Source: Zobellia laminariae
Lineage (GTDB): Bacteria > Bacteroidota > Bacteroidia > Flavobacteriales > Flavobacteriaceae
DNA length: 64,000 bases
Reading direction: 5' to 3'
Assembly (NCBI RefSeq): GCF_009725995.1
Contig: NZ_RCNS01000003.1
Coordinates: forward strand, 434,001-498,000
The translations under genes and the position numbers were made by a program. The notes under the pieces are model-generated. The model was not told the DNA's origin and did no database searches. It saw nothing but the letters and a program-made list of their open reading frames with translations. Shown piece after piece: positions 7,096-18,400 of the stretch; position 1 is the first letter of the stretch, and each line of letters begins with the position of its first letter.

Positions 7096-10000
7096 TTAGT
7101 TAGGCACTACCTTCATTATGCCTTTCATAATACGCCAATGCCCCGGAAACGTACATAAAAAAGGATATTCTCCTGGTTTATTAGGAGCGGTAAAATTTAA
7201 AGTAATCGTCTGCTCTGGGTCTACCAATGTTGTCGCAAAGAGCACTTCGTTCATTTCCGGCACATAATTTTGCTTGGCGCCCTCAGGGTCGGCAGCAAGT
7301 TTATCTGAAGCTGCTCCAACTTTATCCATTGCACCTTGCTGAACTATCACCAAATTATGCTGCATAAAATCTACATTTTCAAGAATCAATTGAACCGATT
7401 CACCGGCAGAAACTACAAATTCCGAAAGGTCATATTTCATTTCATTTTTTACCGTACGTATTTTGATAACATGCCTTTTCTGGCTTAAAGCAGTTTCATC
7501 AGGTATATCATCCAATTTTTCGATGTATGATTTGGCAAAAACTAAAGCTATACTAGAATTCGCAAAAATCTCATCGGAACTCTGTAGCAGATTTTTTTCT
7601 ACCTCGTATTTCCATTCTCCCGAAATGGATATTTTTTGATTTCCGTACTCAAGAAACATTTGGTCATCCTTGCCATATATACCGCCCCCACCACCGGTGT
7701 CTTCCACTCTAACAGTAATTTTGTTCTTACCTTTCTTTAGAATTCCTTTGGGAATCTTATATACCCTATTTTCGCTATAATTCTGTTCCGTAGCTCCCAC
7801 TATAATTCCATTAATGTAGAGTACATCAGAGTCATCTATAGGACCCATAGAAATTGTCCCACTATTAGCTGTTACGTCCTCAGTAAGAAGTACTTCTCTA
7901 TTGAACCAAATAACACCATCCATTTCAAGTCCTGCATCTTCTATAAACTGGGGCAGTTTCATTTTTTTCCAATGGCTGTTATCATAATTCAAATCAAACC
8001 TATCTAATTCCCTTCCTGTTTCATTTAATACAGGTTTTTTTAATTCTATATTTTGCATAAAGCCTTTACCATGTGCACTTGCTGCTGTATAAAGGGCTTT
8101 GGACAACCATAAATCATCCGTAATATCTTTTTGGGAACTCATTTTATACAATAGATTCCCAACTTGTAATGAACTTGGTCTTTTTGAAAAATAAAGCAAG
8201 GCCTCCAAGCGTACTTTTGGGTCTTTATCCTCCAAAAGCTTTCCCTTTAAAATAGCTTCATCTGTTTTCTCATTTTTTGGCAGTATCTGTATTGCTGCCT
8301 TCCGTACAGAAGCCGCTGGATGATATAGAGCATTAACCACAATCTTGTAGGTTTCAGGGTTTGATTCCAAAGCTCCTAATCCTTCTAATGTCCATAAGGC
8401 GTGAAGTGTGGCTGGGGCCATATTATATTCGTCTACTTTTATTTTAGAGACCAACATGGTTAGCAATTTTACAACATCAAGTTTTTCTCGCTCAACTAAT
8501 AATCGTTGTGCGGTCATGCGCCAGAACATGTTGCTATGAGAAAGAGCCCCTATTAATTCTTCCGGTTTGTCCTTATCTAAAATTATTTTTTTATGTGGCT
8601 CACTAGTTTTTGAAACAACCCTATAAATGCGACCTCTAGACTTATCTCTAAGCGGGTTCTCATAGGCGTTACCTTTGCCATTAACTGCATCGTAGCCACC
8701 CCTTTCTTCATTAGGAGTTGGGTTATGCTGAATAATAAAATTATACCAATCTAAAATCCATACCGCTCCGTCCGGACCCACTTTTGCCTCTACAGGAGAT
8801 ACCCATTCATCCGAACTGGCAAAGAGGTTACCACCATCAGTTTCAATATAACCCGCCCCATCTTCATGAATTTTAGCCATGTGTACAACACCTCCTGTAG
8901 GCTCGCATACAAATGCAACCTTATTGAAAAAGGAACTAGGATAATCTCTTGCCGTGTAAAAATGGTGACCAGCTGCAGCGGTAAACCCTCCAAAAACATC
9001 TACCTGCCTTATATTTTTAGTTATAGGCCGTATGTTATAATGACCGTCTATTTTTGCGCTTCCGTTAAGGGGAATACCTTTTACGTCTTCTAAATTTTTA
9101 TCAGGAATACCAAGATAAACACTGTGTGTATTGTTTGCCGTTGAAGCAAAGAGAGAATTGTCTTCGGTAATGCCCAAACCCCATGTATTATTACTTGTTT
9201 TTGTTAAAAATTCAAACATTCTCTTTTTTGGACTAAAGCGATACATGCCTTGAGAAAATTGCTGTTCTTTTCCAAAAATTGCTCCTTTAAATCCAGAGTA
9301 ACCTACAACTCCATATATATTATTATCTATTCCATTCTGAAGATTTGAAGGGCCCGCGTGGGTATCAAAAACACCCCAACCATCAATACTAACTTTTTTA
9401 ATATCTGCCTTGTCATCACCATCCGTATCCTTTAGGAATAAGAAGTGGGGTGCTTGAGAAACTAAAATGCCCCCATCATGAAAGGTGAAACTAGTAGGTA
9501 TGTTTAGCTTATCTGCAAAAACAGTAACCTTATCTGCACGTCCATCATTATCTGTATCCTCTAATATTTTTATGCGATCATCTCCCTCACCTTTATCATC
9601 ACGGACCGTGTTTGGGTAATCTACCGTTTCAATGACCCACAGCCTTCCCCTTTCATCCCAATTGGCGGCAATGGGGTTTATGATATCTGGTTCCGAAGCA
9701 AAGAGTTCCAATTTAAAACCTGGTGGAACTTGAATTAACTTGGACGACTCTTGTGGTGAAAGAGGCATCTGATATTTTAATGGTGGATTTCGTTTCTCGT
9801 AATTAGGTATGTTATCTCTATCCTCATATTTTAATTCGGGCATTTCTTTTACAAAAGCTAACCAATTTTGTTTTGCCTTATCATTTACTGACCAAAGAAT
9901 TCCTTCTTTCAAAAGCTTATGAAATTTAGAGTTTTCCCAAGTATGTATATCATGGCCAAGAGCAGTATAGAAAACTTTTCCTTTACCATAGTCCTTCACC

Positions 10001-10605
10001 CAAGTATAGGGTTCACGGTGGTTATCTTCCACACGTTCCATTAGAACGGTAATATTATTGGCTATTTTATCGTGCACATAGGTTTCGTCCCAAGTTTTGA
10101 ACTCTTCAACATTTTTCATTGACGCGTGCGATGCATTTACAATCTCTGCTGTAAATGTTCCGGTCTCGTGCGTAGCAAATTGGCCTCCTACTAAGTCTAT
10201 ATACTTATCTGAATTCTTGAAACAAAAACTAGCCGAATGAATAGGAATGAATCCTTTACCATCCTCAACAAAATTCAATAATGCTTTTTCTTGTTCATCA
10301 CTTATCTGTTCATGATTCGCATAAACAATAAGTCCATCGTAGAGACTTAAGTTTTCAGTATTAATATCCGTTACATCTTCAGAATAGGTAATATTTATTC
10401 CATCTTTTGCCAACGCCGAAGCCAAAATTGGCATATACTCTCTTGAATTGTGTATTTCTTGAGCATGGCCTAAAAATAAAAGCTCTAACCTTCTTGGCTT
10501 ATCATCAACAAGGTTTTTTTTGTCATTCTTCCTTTGGCAAGAAACCAGTAAAAGGCTCAATATTAAAAGCTTAAAAACAAATTTAATCACGACTTTCATA
10601 ATCAT
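7096..10605 (-). CDS. ThuA-PVC-type dehydrogenase-HEAT-cupredoxin fusion lipoprotein
   Basis: A 1169-residue exported protein whose N-terminus ends in a lipobox (LLLVSC, C23), so it is anchored to a membrane. Order of parts: ThuA-like domain (about 40-235; HDIHTW near its end); sorbosone/PVC-type dehydrogenase beta-propeller (about 290-660; the segments VPPGFKLELFASEP and VDYPNTVRDD are typical); HEAT-like helices (about 680-800); a galactose-binding-like jelly roll (about 830-960); and a C-terminal type 1 copper domain with C1151-x4-H1156-x3-M1160 and an upstream His in MQHNLV. No CxxCH haem motif is seen, so the copper domain appears to replace the cytochrome often fused to such dehydrogenases. 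It is first in the operon and divergent from an AraC regulator. It probably oxidises a sugar in the periplasm; the substrate is unknown. Confidence 0.9.
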   Translation of the reverse strand: MIMKVVIKFVFKLLILSLLLVSCQRKNDKKNLVDDKPRRLELLFLGHAQEIHNSREYMPILASALAKDGINITYSEDVTDINTENLSLYDGLIVYANHEQISDEQEKALLNFVEDGKGFIPIHSASFCFKNSDKYIDLVGGQFATHETGTFTAEIVNASHASMKNVEEFKTWDETYVHDKIANNITVLMERVEDNHREPYTWVKDYGKGKVFYTALGHDIHTWENSKFHKLLKEGILWSVNDKAKQNWLAFVKEMPELKYEDRDNIPNYEKRNPPLKYQMPLSPQESSKLIQVPPGFKLELFASEPDIINPIAANWDERGRLWVIETVDYPNTVRDDKGEGDDRIKILEDTDNDGRADKVTVFADKLNIPTSFTFHDGGILVSQAPHFLFLKDTDGDDKADIKKVSIDGWGVFDTHAGPSNLQNGIDNNIYGVVGYSGFKGAIFGKEQQFSQGMYRFSPKKRMFEFLTKTSNNTWGLGITEDNSLFASTANNTHSVYLGIPDKNLEDVKGIPLNGSAKIDGHYNIRPITKNIRQVDVFGGFTAAAGHHFYTARDYPSSFFNKVAFVCEPTGGVVHMAKIHEDGAGYIETDGGNLFASSDEWVSPVEAKVGPDGAVWILDWYNFIIQHNPTPNEERGGYDAVNGKGNAYENPLRDKSRGRIYRVVSKTSEPHKKIILDKDKPEELIGALSHSNMFWRMTAQRLLVEREKLDVVKLLTMLVSKIKVDEYNMAPATLHALWTLEGLGALESNPETYKIVVNALYHPAASVRKAAIQILPKNEKTDEAILKGKLLEDKDPKVRLEALLYFSKRPSSLQVGNLLYKMSSQKDITDDLWLSKALYTAASAHGKGFMQNIELKKPVLNETGRELDRFDLNYDNSHWKKMKLPQFIEDAGLEMDGVIWFNREVLLTEDVTANSGTISMGPIDDSDVLYINGIIVGATEQNYSENRVYKIPKGILKKGKNKITVRVEDTGGGGGIYGKDDQMFLEYGNQKISISGEWKYEVEKNLLQSSDEIFANSSIALVFAKSYIEKLDDIPDETALSQKRHVIKIRTVKNEMKYDLSEFVVSAGESVQLILENVDFMQHNLVIVQQGAMDKVGAASDKLAADPEGAKQNYVPEMNEVLFATTLVDPEQTITLNFTAPNKPGEYPFLCTFPGHWRIMKGIMKVVPN

Positions 10606-10760
10606 TATTCTAAATACACTTCAATTTTATGAATTTATTGAAGGCGTCAAAGACTGTCTACTATCAGATACTGACTATATTATATCATTAATTAATTTTT
10701 TACGTATTTTTAAAGATAAATTAGTGTCGTACCATCCTTAAAAGCCTACATAATAGTTTT

Positions 10761-11625
10761 ATGAAAACTGCTCTAAAAAAATCGCCTATTCCTAAAACAC
10801 ACGCTTTTGTGGTACACCGGTTAGAGCAGCCTTTATTTGATCCTAACTGGCATTTTCATCCAGAATACCAATTGTTCATGGTTTTAAAAGGAAACGGAAC
10901 CCGTTTTATAGGTGATCACGTTCAGCAATTTCAAGAGGGAGATATCACCTTTACGGGACCTAACCTTCCACACCTATGGAAAAGTGATATTGAAGAGCTC
11001 ACCGAAGAAATTAATGCCGAAGGAATTGTTATTTACTTTGATCATGATTTTATAAGTAAATCTTTACTGCAGAAAGAGGAATATATAAGGTTGCGGAGAC
11101 TCTTTAAAAAAAGTTTGTTTGGTTTTGATATAGTTGGCGAAACTGCTGTCTTAATAAGAAAAAAAATAGAAGAGCTACCCAAACTAAAAGGCTTTGATGC
11201 CGTTCTAGGGCTTCTTCATATTTTAAACATCCTTGCTAAAACAAAAGATTTAACAGTACTGGCCAGCTCTGGATATACCAATACTTTAAGGGAGGGAGAC
11301 ACAGAACGCATGAATAAGGTGTATGCTCATGTAATGAAACACTTTACTCGTAAAATTTCTATAATTGAAATGGCCCAATTAACCAACATGACACCAACAT
11401 CATTTAGCAGATATTTTAAAACACACGCCAATAAAACATTTTCAGAATTTGTAAGTGAAATCCGAATTGGTCATGCATGTAAATTACTTATCGATAAAAA
11501 AAATGAATGCTTCACAAGTTTGCTACCAAAGTGGCTTTAGAACATTATCTAATTTCAACAAACAATTTAAAGCGGCCACCAGTTGTACGCCTAGTGCCTA
11601 TAAAGAGAAATATAAGATGAAGTAA
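10761..11625 (+). CDS. AraC-family transcriptional regulator, frameshifted near the C-terminus
   Basis: The N-terminal cupin-like sensing domain (HFHPEYQLFMVLKG, about residues 28-45) and the first helix-turn-helix (ISIIEMAQLTNMTPTSFSRYFK) are intact. The frame from 10761 stops at 11540, in the middle of the second AraC helix-turn-helix. An eight-A run (11496-11503) precedes the break: removing one A gives KMNASQVCYQSGFRTLSNFN and a normal AraC ending (TPSAYKEKYKMK) to a stop at 11625. Either the gene is inactivated, the tract is variable, or slippage makes both forms; a sequencing error is also possible. It is divergent from the operon ending at 5072 and is the natural candidate for its control. 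Confidence 0.85.
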
Positions 11626-11850
11626 AAGCCCTATTTACCGGAGAAGTACCTTTTTTTACTTTGTTCTATTCGTATTTAGCAAACCTCTGCGCTGCCAACT
11701 TAAATAGAGCAGGATTAACGATAATAAATTATGACATTAAATTAAAAATAATATCATTACTTACTCTCCTTATTTTTATTTGCGAAAAAACGAAAAGCCT
11801 TACAAATAATACGTAAATTATAGCTACCTTGAAGGTATATTCTTATAAAA

Positions 11851-14508
11851 TTGCAAGATTTGGAGAAAACTACCGCAAAATCGAAAATACCATATCTCGA
11901 AATCTTTATTGAACAAGCACCGACCGCTATTGCCATGTTCGATAAAAACATGTGCTATTTAGCCGCTTCTAATTGCTGGATAAAAGATTACAAACTGCAA
12001 GGCATAGAAATTATTGGTCAATGCCATTATGATATATTCCCAGAAATAAATCAAGACTCAAAAGATGTACATCAACAATGTCTTGAAAAGGCTATAGATG
12101 TCTGCGACGAGGCTCCTTTTAAACGCCCAGACGGCACAGTACAATGGCTCTACTGGGATATTAGTCCTTGGTACATTTCAAAAGGTAAGGTAGGAGGTCT
12201 GTTCATACACACTTTAGACGTTACACACCATAAAGAAAGTGAACTGAAAAAAGCTAGAACAGAGGATATTTTTACTCAAACCAAAGAGGTCGCCAAAATG
12301 GGCACTTGGGAGATAAACTTAGCCACAAAAAAGGTATACTGGAGTAAACTAACGCGTGAAATACATGAGGTTCCTGACGGTTACAAACCAAATTTAGAGG
12401 ATGCTATAAATTTCTTTGAAGAAAAAACTAGTCGTCCTAAACTCCGTTCTTGTATTAAAGACACCATAGAAAAAGGTGTTCCTTTTGATTTTGATTTTGA
12501 GCTCGTAACAGCTAAAAACAATATAAGATGGGTACGGGTTATTGGAAAAATAGAAATTAAAGATGGGAAATACAGTAATGTTATTGGACTTGTACAAGAT
12601 ATAAGTGATGTTAAGTTTTTTAAAATACAGTTAAACAAAGCCCATGCTCAGCTAAGAGCCATATACAACTCTGAGTCAATTTCTATATTCTCTACAGATA
12701 GTACGGGTTATATAAATCATTTTAATAAAGGAGCAGAAAAACTGCTAGGGTATTCTGCAGAAGAGATGGAGGGCAAGAAAGGGCCAACTTGTTTTCTATT
12801 TCCAGAAGAGGTAAGTAAATTTAGAGAAGACCTTGCTACTAAGCATGGGAAGAATCCTGATAACTTTAGCCACTATAAAGATTTACCTGTTGAAAATGTA
12901 AACGATACCAGAGAATGGATTTACATTCGCAAAGATGGCTCAACCGTACCTGTACAATGTACGGTATCATCAGTAAAAGATGATTTAGGAAAAAATATAG
13001 GCTTTATAGTTGTGTCCACAGATATATCTGATTTAAAAGCTTATCAGAATGAAATTCTTGCAAAAAACCAATTGCTAAATTTTGCCGAACAAATGACTAT
13101 GATTGGGCATTGGCAGTGGAACTTAGCCAGTGGATCAGTAAAATGGTCTAAAAATCTGTATACCATAGCAGAAGTTGATACAAGTGTACAACCAGTCTTT
13201 GATACGTTTTTCAGTTTAGTTCATCCTGAAGACCAGCCTTTAATTGCTGAGCGTGTTGACGATGCTATGCGAGAGAAAAATTTTGAAAGCGCTACTATAC
13301 GTTTGATTACCACTACGGGCAAAACCCGTACGGTACATATTGCAGGCGTGGTAGTAACAAATAATCAGGGAGAGGTTGTTGAGTTAATGGGCACAGCCCA
13401 AGACGTAACTGAGCTAAAAATGGCCGAAAAAAAATTAAAAGGTCTTTTAGAATCCGCTCCAGATGCTATCATGATAATTAATGAACAAGGTACCATCCAA
13501 ATTATTAATAAGCAGACTGAAACTTTATTCCAATGTTCTCCAGAAGAATTACTAAAAGAATTTATAGAAGATTTCATTCCTAACATATTACCTTTTATTA
13601 AGGCCGCTAAATTCTCTAATTCTAATAATACAAGACAGATTGGTGTTATAGAAGAACTTATTGGCTTACGTAAAAATGGAGAACAAGTACCTATTTCAAT
13701 AAATATGGGACCTGTAGAATGGGAAGGTGAGCTAGTAATATCACTGGCTATCCGAGACATAACTAAACAAAAGTCTGCAGAACGTAAAATTATTAAGGCC
13801 AAAGAAAACTTAGAAGTCTTAGCTCACAAATTAACTGAACAGAACAGACAGTTAGCAGATTTCACGCATATAACCTCCCATAACTTACGTTCGCCAGTAA
13901 GTAATCTTAATTCTCTTTTAGACATTTATAAAACTACAGATGATGAAGTCCTAAAGGAAAGTTTATTCGGAAAGTTTGAAACGGTAATAAATCAACTCAC
14001 CTTAACACTAAATACGTTAATTGAAGCGTTAAAAACAAAAGGTCCTCATACAGATGAAGATGTTGAAGAAATTGAGTTTGAAGAAGTCCTAAGTACAACC
14101 AAGGATGTGCTGGCCGGAGAAATACTAAAATCCGGTGCTTCTATTACCGCAGACTTCTCTAAATGCTCAAAAATTAAGTATCATAAAATATACTTAGAAA
14201 GTATTTTCTTGAATCTGATTAGTAATAGTATGAAGTACCGATCAAAAAGTCGCAAACCAGAAATAGAAATTAAAGCAACAGATATAAATGGTAATATAAT
14301 GTTGGAATTCAGGGATAATGGTTTAGGCATAGATTTAGAACAACATGGTCATAAATTGTTTGGTTTGAATAAGGTTTTTCACAGACACCCAGATGCAAAA
14401 GGCGTTGGTTTATTCCTTACCAAATCTCAAATAGAGTCTATGGGAGGCACAATTAGTGCTTCCAGCAAAGTAGACGTTGGCACCACTTTTACTATAAATT
14501 TTAATTGA
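11851..14508 (+). CDS. Multi-PAS sensor histidine kinase
   Basis: An 885-residue cytoplasmic kinase with no membrane segment. About five PAS modules run from residue 20 to 655, several with clear PAC endings (VGGLFIHTLDVTHHK, VVELMGTAQDVTELK, LAIRDITKQK). A coiled region leads to the dimerisation domain with the phospho-acceptor His in THITSHNLRSPVSN, then the ATPase domain with the N box (LNLISNSMKYRSKS) and G boxes (RDNGLGIDLE, KGVGLFLTK). The start is a TTG at 11851: the first PAS domain begins at once after it, and the next ATG at 11935 would cut into that domain. A response regulator gene follows after 4 bases. PAS kinases of this type sense light, oxygen or redox; the ligand is not evident. 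Confidence 0.92.
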   Translation: MQDLEKTTAKSKIPYLEIFIEQAPTAIAMFDKNMCYLAASNCWIKDYKLQGIEIIGQCHYDIFPEINQDSKDVHQQCLEKAIDVCDEAPFKRPDGTVQWLYWDISPWYISKGKVGGLFIHTLDVTHHKESELKKARTEDIFTQTKEVAKMGTWEINLATKKVYWSKLTREIHEVPDGYKPNLEDAINFFEEKTSRPKLRSCIKDTIEKGVPFDFDFELVTAKNNIRWVRVIGKIEIKDGKYSNVIGLVQDISDVKFFKIQLNKAHAQLRAIYNSESISIFSTDSTGYINHFNKGAEKLLGYSAEEMEGKKGPTCFLFPEEVSKFREDLATKHGKNPDNFSHYKDLPVENVNDTREWIYIRKDGSTVPVQCTVSSVKDDLGKNIGFIVVSTDISDLKAYQNEILAKNQLLNFAEQMTMIGHWQWNLASGSVKWSKNLYTIAEVDTSVQPVFDTFFSLVHPEDQPLIAERVDDAMREKNFESATIRLITTTGKTRTVHIAGVVVTNNQGEVVELMGTAQDVTELKMAEKKLKGLLESAPDAIMIINEQGTIQIINKQTETLFQCSPEELLKEFIEDFIPNILPFIKAAKFSNSNNTRQIGVIEELIGLRKNGEQVPISINMGPVEWEGELVISLAIRDITKQKSAERKIIKAKENLEVLAHKLTEQNRQLADFTHITSHNLRSPVSNLNSLLDIYKTTDDEVLKESLFGKFETVINQLTLTLNTLIEALKTKGPHTDEDVEEIEFEEVLSTTKDVLAGEILKSGASITADFSKCSKIKYHKIYLESIFLNLISNSMKYRSKSRKPEIEIKATDINGNIMLEFRDNGLGIDLEQHGHKLFGLNKVFHRHPDAKGVGLFLTKSQIESMGGTISASSKVDVGTTFTINFN

Positions 14509-14512
14509 ACAA

Positions 14513-14911
14513 ATGAAAAGTACCCCTAAAATCTGTATCATAGATGATGATTATATCTATCGTTATACAGTAGTAAAAAAAATGGAAACCATGCATTTGG
14601 CAGCAAATACAATGGATTTTGAAGATGGAGAAGTGGCGTTGGCCTTTATATTAAAAAATCTTAACATTGACTCAGAATTACCCGATGTTATCTTTCTAGA
14701 TATTGATATGCCTGTTATGGATGGTTTTCAATTCATGAAAGAATTTTCCAAAATTGAAAATCAGATAAGTAAGAAAATAAGTATTTATATGATTTCTTCT
14801 TCCTTAGACCCTATAGATATTGAAAGAGCTAAAAAAATTGATTCTATCTCTGACTACTTTGTAAAACCCATTAAAGCAGAACAGCTTCAATCTGTATTTT
14901 CAGTGTTATAA
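14513..14911 (+). CDS. Single-domain response regulator
   Basis: A 132-residue receiver without an output domain. It has the acidic cluster D11-D13, the phospho-acceptor D63 in VIFLDIDMPVMDGF, a Ser-Ser pair at the switch position (MISSSLDP) and the conserved lysine in YFVKPIKAEQL. It starts 4 bases after the multi-PAS kinase stop codon, so the two genes are co-transcribed and the kinase is its expected partner. With no DNA-binding part it must act by protein contact or as a phosphate shuttle. Confidence 0.93.
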   Translation: MKSTPKICIIDDDYIYRYTVVKKMETMHLAANTMDFEDGEVALAFILKNLNIDSELPDVIFLDIDMPVMDGFQFMKEFSKIENQISKKISIYMISSSLDPIDIERAKKIDSISDYFVKPIKAEQLQSVFSVL

Positions 14912-15473
14912 ATAAATGATTACAAGCATATTACCTATAAATTGAGTTTTTATTTTTATCAAAGTCGATAAAAAATGGTTGCTTTTTTTTATCATTAGTC
15001 TATTTCTACCCCTAATAGTACTTCTTACATTACGGATACTTGTCCATTTTTATAATTTACCATTAAATTCTTCCAAAAGAGTGATTACTTCTCCAGTCTT
15101 TCATCCTCTTTGAGAGGATATGCTACTAATATTCTTCAAAAAAGTGAATTCTAAATTAGCATAAACTCAATTTAGGCACAATTTATCCACGAAAACCTTA
15201 AAAATGGTAAAATAGTGCAATCCCTAGTTAAATTTCGCAAATATCATCCTTCGTTTTTGTGGTTCATTTGTAAAAATTAAATGAGCATTATCAATTTAAC
15301 AAACCAATCCAACTCCTTATGACCCTATTCCTCAATACCCTAAAAACTAAAACATAATTGATCAAAAAAAGGAAAGTGCGCTAACACTTCCCTTTTCGAA
15401 ATTCATGCAACGCATGAAGTAAAGTAATACCCCATTGACTCTGGGGCATATTAACTCTAACTAATTCAAATTT
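14912..15473. other. Long intergenic region upstream of SusC
   Basis: No gene is supported in these 562 bases. An AT-only hairpin TTTTTATC/GATAAAAA (14953-14974) followed by a T-rich run may terminate the kinase operon. The last 100 bases before the SusC start hold three successive hairpins, listed separately. No clear TAnnTTTG -7 box was found. Confidence 0.6.
15371..15446 (+). promoter_or_regulatory. Three consecutive hairpins in the SusC leader
   Basis: Hairpin 1 (15371-15392) pairs GGAAAGTG with CACTTCCC (one mismatch), flanked by A- and T-rich runs like an intrinsic terminator. Hairpin 2 (15402-15418) is a perfect TTCATGC/GCATGAA repeat with a 3-base centre. Hairpin 3 (15430-15446) pairs CCCCA with TGGGG. 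The SusC ATG is at 15474. Roles as operator, attenuator or mRNA-protecting leader are open. Confidence 0.45.
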
Positions 15474-18400
15474 ATGAAAATTAAATGGTTTACTGATGCG
15501 GGCTGCCCAGGCAACTCCATCAAGAGATTACTCGTATTAAAGTTCGTGATAATCTTAATGGTAACGATTCCTGTCCAATCACACGCATCTTCAGTTTTAA
15601 CGGAATCTTCTTTAGAAAACGACCTCACCTCTAACCCTATTCAAAGAACCGTAACAGGTACGGTTTCTGATGCAATGGGACCATTGGCAGGTGTAACCAT
15701 CCTAGTTAAAGGTAGCACCAATGGTACCTCAACAGATTTTGATGGTAATTATAGTATTGATGTTGATGAAGACCAAACCACATTGGTTTATTCATACATA
15801 GGGTACTCATCAAAAGAAGTTTTAGTAGGTAGCCAAACAGAAATAAATGTAACTCTTGAAGAGGACGCCGCAAAACTAGATGAAGTAGTTGTTCTGGGAT
15901 ATACTACTCGTAAAAAAGGAGAACTTACAGGCTCTGTAAGTACTGTTAGTTCTGAACAAATTGCTAAGGCCGGTAACAAAGATTTAGCCAAATCTCTTTC
16001 TGGAACAGTACCAGGTTTGATAATAGCAGATAGAGGTGGTTTACCCGGATCTACAAATGATGATGATTTAACCCTTCTTATTAGAGGTAAATCTACCTTA
16101 GGGAACAATTCTCCATTAATTTTAATTGATGGTATTACCGCTAGTACCTTCTCTCATTTAGCACCTCAGGATATTGAATCCTTAACCGTGTTAAAGGATG
16201 GTGCCGCGGCTATTTACGGTGCTAGAGCTGCCAACGGTGTTATTTTAATTACCACTAAAAGAGGTAAATCCGGTAAACCAAAAATCAATTTAAGTTCTTC
16301 TTATAATGTATCTCGGTTTTCGGTTGCTCCCAATTTAATGTCTTCAGAGCAGTATGCTATTTATAATAATGAAATAGCTCAACGAAACGGAACACCTCTA
16401 CCCTACACACAAGGGCAAATTGATAATTATGCTTCCGGGTCAGATCCTATAAATTTTCCTGATACAGATTGGGCAGATCTTACTTTTGCCAAATCTTCAC
16501 CTGAATCACGTAACTCAGTTTCTATTTCTGGAGGTAGTGATAACGTAAAGTATTTTGTAAGTGGTGATTTTATCAGTCAAACTGGTATGTACAAATCTGG
16601 CGACCTAAATTTCAAACAAAAACAAGTACGTTCTAATATCGATATCAACCTAACCGATAACTTTAAAATAGGTGTAGATTTGTCCGGCAGATTTGGCGAT
16701 AGAAATCAACCAGGTGCAAGTGTAGGTGAAATCTATAGTCGTATCAACACTAACGAGCCTACAGAAGTAGGCATCTACCCTAACGGCTTACCTGGATGGG
16801 GTGGTGAAAATGGAGCTAATCCATACGTAATGGCTACACAACAGTCCGGTTTTTCTAAGCAAACGGACAACGAACTACGTGGAAGATTTTCTTATGACTG
16901 GAACTTGGATAACGCCATACCTGGATTAAGTTTAAAAGGTTTTGCAGGTGTAAGAAGAATGAACAATGATGTAAAGGCTTGGTACACTCCTTGGACGGTT
17001 TATACGTATCAAGAAAGCACCAATGACTATACACCATCTCAAGGTTTTGCACAAGGGCAAGGCTCTCAACGCACACTACGTGAAAGTTTCTGGAAGTTTG
17101 ATGAGTTACTTTTAAATTCTACGCTTCACTACTCAAAAAGTTTGGGAGATAATCATTCTATTAGCAGTTTTGTAGGAATTGAACAAGCTACATCCAATCA
17201 GCGTTCTTTTTGGGCCGAGAGAAGAGGATTTCCAACTTCGGAACATAGTGAACTTTTTGCGGGAAGCGATGAGGGCCAACAATCTTACGGAGAATCTCAG
17301 GAATGGGCCCGTCTTAATTACTTTGGCTCTTTTTCATATGATTTTAAGAAGAAATACTTTTTGGACCTTACCGTACGTCATGATGGTTCCAGCAACTTTG
17401 GTCCTGGAAAACGGTTTGGAACGTTTCCTGGTATAGCGGCTTCATGGGCCATAAACAAGGAATCTTTTCTTGAAAATGTAGAATGGCTTAATGCCCTAAA
17501 AATAAGAGCTTCTTGGGCAAAAATGGGTAATGACCGTATTGCTCCTTTTCAATATTTAACTCGTTACAATTATGGAGGACCAACAAACAATCCTCAACCT
17601 AATTTTGCCGTCTTTGGTACACCTGGTGTAAGTTATAATGGTTATACCAGTGCTAATGTGCCCAACGAGAACATAACCTGGGAAACGGCTTACATGAAGA
17701 ACATTGGGTTAAATTTTACCTTATTTGACAATAAACTTTCTGGTGACGTCAATTATTTTTACCAGAACAGAGAGGATATTTTGGTTACCCGTGCTGCTGC
17801 TATTCCTGATGCTGCCGGTATAACTCTACCTGCTGAGAATATTGGAAAAGTAGATAATTTTGGTTGGGAAGTTGAACTAAGCTGGAGAGATAAAATAGGA
17901 GATAACATAGGTTATAACCTAGGGGCTAATTTTACTCAAGCAAAAAATGAAGTCGTATTCTTGGCCGAAGCGGCAGATGTGCCCGACTGGAGAAAAAGAG
18001 AAGGTCACTCATTAGACTCTTATATTACCTACCCTACTGCTGGTATTTTCAGAGATCAGGCACAAGTAGATGCTACCGAGGTAAAATTAGATGGCACGGT
18101 AGAAGGTGAACCAATTTATTTAGATACCGATGGCAACGGAGAAATTAACGCTAATGACCGTGTACGTGCCTATTCTTCTAATGTTCCTGAAATACAATTT
18201 GGTTTCTATGGTGGCTTTAACTACAAAGATTTTGACTTCAGTTTCTTATTTCAAGGACAAGCCGAAGCTGAAATGTTGATTTTCTTTGAACGCCCAGGGG
18301 CTAGACCCGATTTTCTATTTGACCAAAGATGGACCCCACAAAACCGAAATGCTAGTTACCCAAGAGCTTATGCAACTGGAGATAAATTTAGCGGTAACCA

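Noticed and set aside
13365..13802. 145-codon minus-strand frame inside the multi-PAS kinase
   Set aside because: It is fully covered by an intact PAS-containing kinase frame and shows no domain; it is an antisense shadow.
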